Below, one piece after another: positions 6,203-10,088 of a stretch of 10,088 bases of DNA. The DNA is taken from the NCBI GenBank assembly GCA_030596145.1, contig JAUVKS010000044.1, positions 1-10,088 of the forward strand, in the 5' to 3' direction. The notes under the pieces are model-generated. The model had not been told where the DNA came from and searched no databases. It worked only from the letters and a program-made list of their open reading frames with translations. The position numbers and the translations under genes were made by a program. This stretch comes from Pseudomonadota bacterium (lineage in GTDB: Bacteria; Desulfobacterota; Syntrophia; Syntrophales; JADFWA01). Position 1 is the first letter of the stretch. Each line of letters opens with the position of its first letter.

Positions 6203-7394
6203 TCTGTTCTACAGCACGATCAATTTCGGCTTTGAGCTGAGGGGGCAGGCCCGGAATATCTACACTTAAAAAACCGCGCACGATGGTCGAAGTGGCTTCA
6301 TCTTCACTGAGACCACGAGACATAAGGTAGAGGATCTCTTCCTGGGCGATCTTGCCAACTGCTGCTTCGTGAGACATCTCTACCCCGTCCACTTCCCCCT
6401 TTAGCTCGGGAATGGCGTGAATAGAGCCTCCGTTAAGGATAAGGCCACGGCACTCCAGATGTGCCTTCACCCCCGGCACCTCGCCAATCAGATCCCCACG
6501 GGCAATAATATTTCCGCCATTAGTAATCGCACGGGATACAATCTCCGCTCGTGTATCCGTCTCTTTTAAGAAAATACGGCCACCCACGTCCATTTCAGAG
6601 CCGGGGCTTCCCACAAGCAGGTTATAAAAACGGGCAACTGCCCCTTTTCCAACCAAATGTGTAGTAGGATACATCTGGAGAGACTTAACTGGCCTCATGC
6701 AAATGTAATTGTTGAGGAAAAGGCCGCCTTCCTCAACCCTTCCCACGGATCTCGGTCGCACCATCATCTCTTCGGCCCAGTGGTGAATCATGGTAAAACT
6801 GAGCTTGGCGTTTTTCTTTATGTAAAACTCAGAGATTCCCACGTGAAGTCCTTGTCGCAAATGTGCAGCCGTTGCACAACCGGTAATCACATGGAGCTCT
6901 GATCCTTCTTCAGCGATAATAATATTATGGACATTCTGGCTCAGGCCCTCCTTTTCCAGATACAGACACGCCTGGACAGGGTAAATGATCTTACTTCCGG
7001 GAAGTGCCCTGATGACATAGCCATCATGTAAGTCAAGCTGTGCCCTGGCTGTATACTTGTCCGTGTCCACCGAGACCAATTTCCAGTAGTAATCCTTGAT
7101 CCACTCATGTTCTCTGAGGGCCTGTTTGATCGGTATCACTTCCAGCCCCTCCTCCTTGGACCCAGCGTGGAGTACTGCTGTATCTTTCTGGATATAAGTG
7201 CCCGACCTGTCCTTTTCCTCGGCATCAACCCCCGCCAGGATCATCCGCTTCTTCTCGGCTTCAGATAAGGAGCCAAGATCCTCTACATAGTCATGGGGAA
7301 CAGGTTCCGAATCGTAGGACTCAAGATCGATGTCCGGTCCCAGTTTTGCGTTCTTTTCTTTTGCCTGTAAGGCCTTTTTGTCTAACTCACGCAT
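6183..7394 (-). CDS. sufB: SufB/SufD-family Fe-S cluster scaffold (minimal SufBC type)
   Basis: This 403-residue protein is the scaffold on which SufC-dependent Fe-S clusters are assembled in the cytoplasm. The middle is the beta-helix region of SufB/SufD, with GCATAAH (172-178). The C-terminus carries the conserved segment HLECRG (Cys315) and SHEAAVGKIAQEE (His342, Glu343) then YLMSRGLSEDEA. By position, Cys315 and His342-Glu343 correspond to E. coli SufB Cys405 and His433-Glu434, implicated in cluster building. At about 400 residues it is shorter than E. coli SufB (about 495) and fits the compact scaffolds found in anaerobes with only SufB and SufC. I chose ATG 7394 because GAGGAG lies 8 bases upstream; GTG 7403 touches that site. 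The start overlaps the end of sufC by 13 bases, implying translational coupling. No sufS, sufU or sufD is visible. Confidence 0.88.
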   Translation of the reverse strand: MRELDKKALQAKEKNAKLGPDIDLESYDSEPVPHDYVEDLGSLSEAEKKRMILAGVDAEEKDRSGTYIQKDTAVLHAGSKEEGLEVIPIKQALREHEWIKDYYWKLVSVDTDKYTARAQLDLHDGYVIRALPGSKIIYPVQACLYLEKEGLSQNVHNIIIAEEGSELHVITGCATAAHLRQGLHVGISEFYIKKNAKLSFTMIHHWAEEMMVRPRSVGRVEEGGLFLNNYICMRPVKSLQMYPTTHLVGKGAVARFYNLLVGSPGSEMDVGGRIFLKETDTRAEIVSRAITNGGNIIARGDLIGEVPGVKAHLECRGLILNGGSIHAIPELKGEVDGVEMSHEAAVGKIAQEEILYLMSRGLSEDEATSTIVRGFLSVDIPGLPPQLKAEIDRAVEQSDKDVM

Positions 7395-8137
7395 CGTACA
7401 CACTCCTCATATCCAACTTCGCTAATAGTCCTGAAAATTTCTCTGGGGCTGGTCGTGCAAACCAACACGCCCTCATAGAGAACTTGTCCTTTGTCTGCCG
7501 TCACGTAATCCAGGATGAACCCGGTGTGCGTGATAATCAAGCCCATCTTGGTACGTTCTTTGCGCCGCTCCTTCTGCGTCTTCTCAGATTTTACCATAAA
7601 GTCTCGTTGAAGCAATTTGCTGATAGTGTTCCCTATGAGGGAAATATTTTCCAGGTCAACTCCTGACTCTGGTTCATCAAAGAGCAACATATCCGCATCC
7701 TGCGCCATCAACTGCAACAGTTCCGAGCGCTTGATCTCGCCGCCCGAAAAACCCGCATTGATGTCACGCTCCAGGAATTCGGAGAAGTTCATTTTTGTGG
7801 CCAGAGCCTCTACGTCGACCTCTCCTTTTGCGCAGATCTGAACCATTTGCCTCGTCTTCACTCCATGAATGGTAGGAGGTCTCTGGTAAGACATGCTGAT
7901 GCCCAGCTGCGCCCGTTCGTCAACAGGCATGTGGGTAATGTCTTTTCCTTTGAAGAGAATCTTTCCACCGGTAACCCTGTACTGGGGGTAACCCATAATA
8001 GTCATTAACAAGGATGTCTTCCCAGACCCATTTGGACCAAATAAGATATGGGTTTCTCCCGGATGAATTTCAAGATCGATGTGTTTCAAGATTTCCTTGT
8101 CGCCGAGCTTAACCTGCAAATCTTCAATTTGTAGCAT
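7382..8137 (-). CDS. sufC: SufC, Fe-S assembly ATPase
   Basis: This 251-residue ABC-type ATPase powers cluster assembly on SufB. It shows Walker A GPNGSGKTS (34-42), a Q-loop glutamine in YQRPPT (85), the signature FSGGE (130-134) followed by IKRSELLQL, Walker B LLFDEPESGVDL (151-162), and the switch histidine in THTGFIL (204). SGGEIKR and EPESGVDL are characteristic of SufC rather than transport ATPases. A lysine/arginine-rich insertion (about 182-198) precedes the H-loop. The protein ends in CVRCVS, a cysteine pair not present in E. coli SufC that could touch a cluster. ATG 8137 follows AAGGAG at good spacing; the frame extends upstream to 8218, but without family resemblance. Confidence 0.93.
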   Translation of the reverse strand: MLQIEDLQVKLGDKEILKHIDLEIHPGETHILFGPNGSGKTSLLMTIMGYPQYRVTGGKILFKGKDITHMPVDERAQLGISMSYQRPPTIHGVKTRQMVQICAKGEVDVEALATKMNFSEFLERDINAGFSGGEIKRSELLQLMAQDADMLLFDEPESGVDLENISLIGNTISKLLQRDFMVKSEKTQKERRKERTKMGLIITHTGFILDYVTADKGQVLYEGVLVCTTSPREIFRTISEVGYEECVRCVS

Positions 8138-8183
8138 TTTTCTCTCCTTCTCATCATCAAGAGTGCACTGTGTAAAACATCTT

Positions 8184-8211
8184 GCGTGATTGCGAAGTGC
8201 CGCAAACACGC
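8184..8211 (-). other. Intercistronic hairpin between cytochrome b and sufC genes
   Basis: GCGTG-T-TTGCG pairs with CGCAA-T-CACGC around a six-base loop: ten base pairs with one T-T mismatch, starting a few bases after the cytochrome stop. Only four T follow at a distance (GATGTTTTAC), so it is not a typical intrinsic terminator. It could partly terminate, stabilise or set the processing point between the two halves of the cluster. Confidence 0.45.
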
Positions 8212-8214
8212 CCA

Positions 8215-8904
8215 TCAATCCTCACCATGAACCTTTTCAGCCATCCGATCATACCAGATACTGTGTCTTCGCCTTGCGTATTCTCTGTTAATTTTACCGG
8301 TGAAAATCCCTGGCAGCAACGGCCAGTTCTCCTTGAAGATGAAGGCGGCAAGGTGGGCTATAATTCCTACGATAACCAGGAAAGTGCCCAGGTTGTGAAG
8401 CTGGGTAATCCAGAAAATGAACCCCTCGGAAAAGTTAGTCTGGGGCAGGTTTTCCAGCACCTTTATAATGCCGGTGACGACTAAAATCAGCAGGGAAAAG
8501 CCGATGAACGCATAGGCTAATCGCTGTTCAGCTAAGTATTTATCGTTTGCGGGTTCTTTACCCCAACCAAGCACAGCCATAATAATCTGCACTGATTCCC
8601 TTACGTCACCCCTGCGTGGCAGGATATCGAAGTCCCGGCGCATTCCGTGAAAAACCAGGTGATACACAATGGCAAGCATGAGTACGGCGGCTGCCCAGTA
8701 ATGGATGGACAGAGTCACGGAAAAATCGGAAACCCAGGATAATCCTGGCAACTGGTCCAGCATGTAGCGTTTATACAGAGGCATCTGGCCAAACCCGCTG
8801 AAAATCAGGACAAATGTCGAAATCGCCACCGCCCAGTGCACAAAGATGACTGAAAAACCATGGCGCTTTATTTTTTGTTCTTTTTTGAGGATTTTCTCAG
8901 CCAT
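8215..8904 (-). CDS. Cytochrome b561/FdnI-type membrane subunit
   Basis: This 229-residue protein is a di-haem cytochrome b of the formate dehydrogenase/hydrogenase gamma-subunit type, exchanging electrons between a periplasmic Fe-S partner and membrane quinone. Four hydrophobic helices are visible, near residues 19-38, 68-88, 129-150 and 170-190. Candidate haem ligands lie in them: His23 (VHWAVA), His68 (SIHYW), His82/His86 (YHLVFH), His170 (QLHNLG) and His184 (IIAHLA). The N-terminus is basic, as is the loop after helix 2. ATG 8904 overlaps the last 8 bases of the ferredoxin gene and has GGGAG upstream, so the pair is coupled. Its catalytic partner is not in the window, so the substrate (formate, hydrogen or another donor) cannot be assigned. 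Confidence 0.87.
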   Translation of the reverse strand: MAEKILKKEQKIKRHGFSVIFVHWAVAISTFVLIFSGFGQMPLYKRYMLDQLPGLSWVSDFSVTLSIHYWAAAVLMLAIVYHLVFHGMRRDFDILPRRGDVRESVQIIMAVLGWGKEPANDKYLAEQRLAYAFIGFSLLILVVTGIIKVLENLPQTNFSEGFIFWITQLHNLGTFLVIVGIIAHLAAFIFKENWPLLPGIFTGKINREYARRRHSIWYDRMAEKVHGED

Positions 8905-9904
8905 CCTTTTCTACTCCCTTCATGGTTTTGTACGCCGCTCCTGCGGCAGCGGCGGCGCCTGCAATCGGGGCCACCACTATGCTCCATGCTATACCGTTTG
9001 CGGTTTCTGTGAAGTTTTCCACATCTACAGGCATACCGGGAAAGCCTGGCGCCTTGGGGTTGGGCTGTGAAGCCTTTTGTTTCATCAGTTCTGCATGGAT
9101 TTTTTCGAATGGAACGGGTGATACATAGAAAGTGGATGTGCCGCCATTTTCCTTCTCACCATAAATATAACCGTTGATTTCAGCCGCCCGCTTGTGGGCC
9201 AGTTTTCGTAACTTTTCCTTCTCTCCAAAAATTATTGCATTTTGGGGGCATGCCTCCACACAGGCAGGTTCGCGTCCTGACTTGAGTCTGTGGTAGCAGA
9301 GATTACACTTATACATCACTCCACCACCGGCAAACTTAGGTGCTATTTTTAGATATATCCCAACTCCGGCCTGTCGGGCTGGTATCCCCCATGGGCACAC
9401 AGTTCGACACTTTGCCCCGCCAAAACAGAGATCGCGGTCGATGACAACCGGGCCGTCGGGCATCTTGTGCAGTACGCTAAAAGGACAAAGATTGGCGCAT
9501 GGCGGGTTGTCACAGTGCATACAACGCCGGGGAATAGCCACTGTGTATCTCTTGCCGCCGTGCTCCACATTTACCTCTTGTACAAAAGTCCAGTTATACG
9601 GTGTCAGACGGCTGGTCAGTCCCTTCTTTTTGGACCAGTCCTCCTTTTTCTTCTGCGGCCAGTAATTGCCTATTTCTTTTATGGGTTCAGGAAAATATTT
9701 TCTGTTTTCCTCCCGGCAGACGGTTACACAGACGGGAACATCCAGTGTTCTGCAACCGTCACACCGCGTCAAATCAATTACGGTACCCAGGGGAGTTGCA
9801 CCGGAAGCCTCGGCATTCCTGCCCAGCCCTGTCAATATAAGTCCGCCTGCCACAGTGGAGGCGGCGGAGCGCTTTAGAAATTCCCTTCTTGAAAAATCCG
9901 GCAT
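8897..9904 (-). CDS. Tat-exported 4Fe-4S ferredoxin-type electron transfer subunit (HybA/FdnH-like)
   Basis: This 335-residue protein links a catalytic subunit to the cytochrome b encoded next. It opens with a Tat signal SRREFLK (5-11) and a hydrophobic stretch ending about residue 33 (AEA). Four cysteine groups follow: 48/51/59/63, 128/131/136/140, 160/166/170 and 200/203/215/219. The third has only three cysteines: the usual CxxC reads CFGG (Gly163), so it may hold a 3Fe-4S cluster, as the Trp-substituted group of NarH does. A small hydrophobic C-terminal helix (about 307-325, alanine-rich) should anchor it, as in FdnH. I chose ATG 9904 because AGGAG is 7 bases upstream and the Tat motif is then at the correct distance; earlier starts would run into the preceding gene. 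It is most like the beta subunits of HybA, FdnH and related oxidoreductases. Confidence 0.87.
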   Translation of the reverse strand: MPDFSRREFLKRSAASTVAGGLILTGLGRNAEASGATPLGTVIDLTRCDGCRTLDVPVCVTVCREENRKYFPEPIKEIGNYWPQKKKEDWSKKKGLTSRLTPYNWTFVQEVNVEHGGKRYTVAIPRRCMHCDNPPCANLCPFSVLHKMPDGPVVIDRDLCFGGAKCRTVCPWGIPARQAGVGIYLKIAPKFAGGGVMYKCNLCYHRLKSGREPACVEACPQNAIIFGEKEKLRKLAHKRAAEINGYIYGEKENGGTSTFYVSPVPFEKIHAELMKQKASQPNPKAPGFPGMPVDVENFTETANGIAWSIVVAPIAGAAAAAGAAYKTMKGVEKDG

Positions 9905-9941
9905 TTGCATTCTCCTCTTCATTAATGTAAAAACATCTAGT

Positions 9942-9956
9942 AAATTACAGTAATTT
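9942..9956 (-). promoter_or_regulatory. Perfect 15-base palindrome before the ferredoxin gene
   Basis: AAATTAC and GTAATTT flank one central base, giving a 7-1-7 palindrome between the stop of the upstream gene and the ferredoxin start, 38 bases from the ATG. AT-rich palindromes of this size are typical of dimeric repressor or activator sites. It is weak as an RNA hairpin, and chance is possible in AT-rich DNA. Confidence 0.3.
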
Positions 9957-9960
9957 CCGG

Positions 9961-10088
9961 TTAGGTTTTTGCGTATAAGCACCAGTCGTTCTGTTCTTTG
10001 AAATTTTGTAAGCTCTCTGCATTGGAATCAGTGCTGAAAGCCAAGTCGCGCAACTCATTCTGAATCTGAATGCGCAGTTGCCGCACCC
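9961..10088 (-). CDS. Unidentified protein, C-terminal fragment (5' partial)
   Basis: A frame enters from the right edge and stops at TAA 9961-9963, giving about 41 C-terminal residues. They begin VRQLRIQIQNELRDLAF and end NDWCLYAKT. The composition is hydrophilic, probably helical, with one cysteine. I do not recognise the family. It lies 56 bases before the ferredoxin gene in the same direction, so it may be a catalytic subunit, chaperone or regulator of the same complex. The frame is supported mainly by its openness and position. Confidence 0.45.
   Translation of the reverse strand, partial: VRQLRIQIQNELRDLAFSTDSNAESLQNFKEQNDWCLYAKT

Noticed and set aside
8138..8218. N-terminal extension of SufC from ATG 8218
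   Set aside because: The extra 27 residues do not resemble SufC, and ATG 8137 has a well-placed AAGGAG.
9467..9877. A 136-codon open frame on the plus strand
   Set aside because: It is antisense to the ferredoxin gene, whose cysteine motifs prove the minus frame.
8215..9904. Naming the pair as formate dehydrogenase or hydrogenase subunits
   Set aside because: The catalytic subunit is not in the window and these subunits are shared by several enzyme types.

Overview
The window reads as chromosomal DNA from an anaerobic or microaerophilic Gram-negative bacterium of moderate GC. The gene types suggest a Desulfobacterota- or Nitrospirota-like lineage, but this is inference; there is no rRNA or tRNA to fix it. 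It holds two converging gene blocks that meet near position 3350-3400.

Left block, plus strand (1-3348): the C-terminal part of a DUF2600 / tetraprenyl-beta-curcumene synthase-like protein, a complete YegS/DagK-type lipid kinase 2 bases after it, a 275-base AT-rich gap, then a secreted von Willebrand factor A (VWA) protein. The gap contains an inverted pair of sequences that resemble CRISPR repeat ends.

Right block, minus strand, read from 10088 down to 3399: the tail of an unidentified gene; a Tat-exported ferredoxin-type subunit (HybA/FdnH-like) overlapping a four-helix cytochrome b561-type subunit, together an electron-transfer module between periplasm and quinone; a minimal SufC-SufB Fe-S assembly pair; a C-terminal remnant of a rubrerythrin-like protein; a DUF169 protein; an AhpF-like thioredoxin reductase; and a tandem thioredoxin-fold disulfide oxidoreductase (PDO). 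Short gaps and overlaps suggest one or a few transcripts devoted to Fe-S clusters and thiol redox.

The main discovery is in the last gene. Conventional gene calling stops it at a UGA at 3618-3620. The same frame continues for 72 more sense codons to a second UGA at 3399-3401 and encodes the whole second thioredoxin fold. The internal UGA sits exactly where the first cysteine of the expected CPYC redox motif belongs, and a hairpin of bacterial SECIS type follows it. I interpret the gene as a 214-residue selenoprotein with a U-P-Y-C active site. Its neighbour resembles the C-terminal half of AhpF, whose own N-terminal half is a tandem thioredoxin fold, so the two genes look like a split, selenium-containing AhpF-type reductase.
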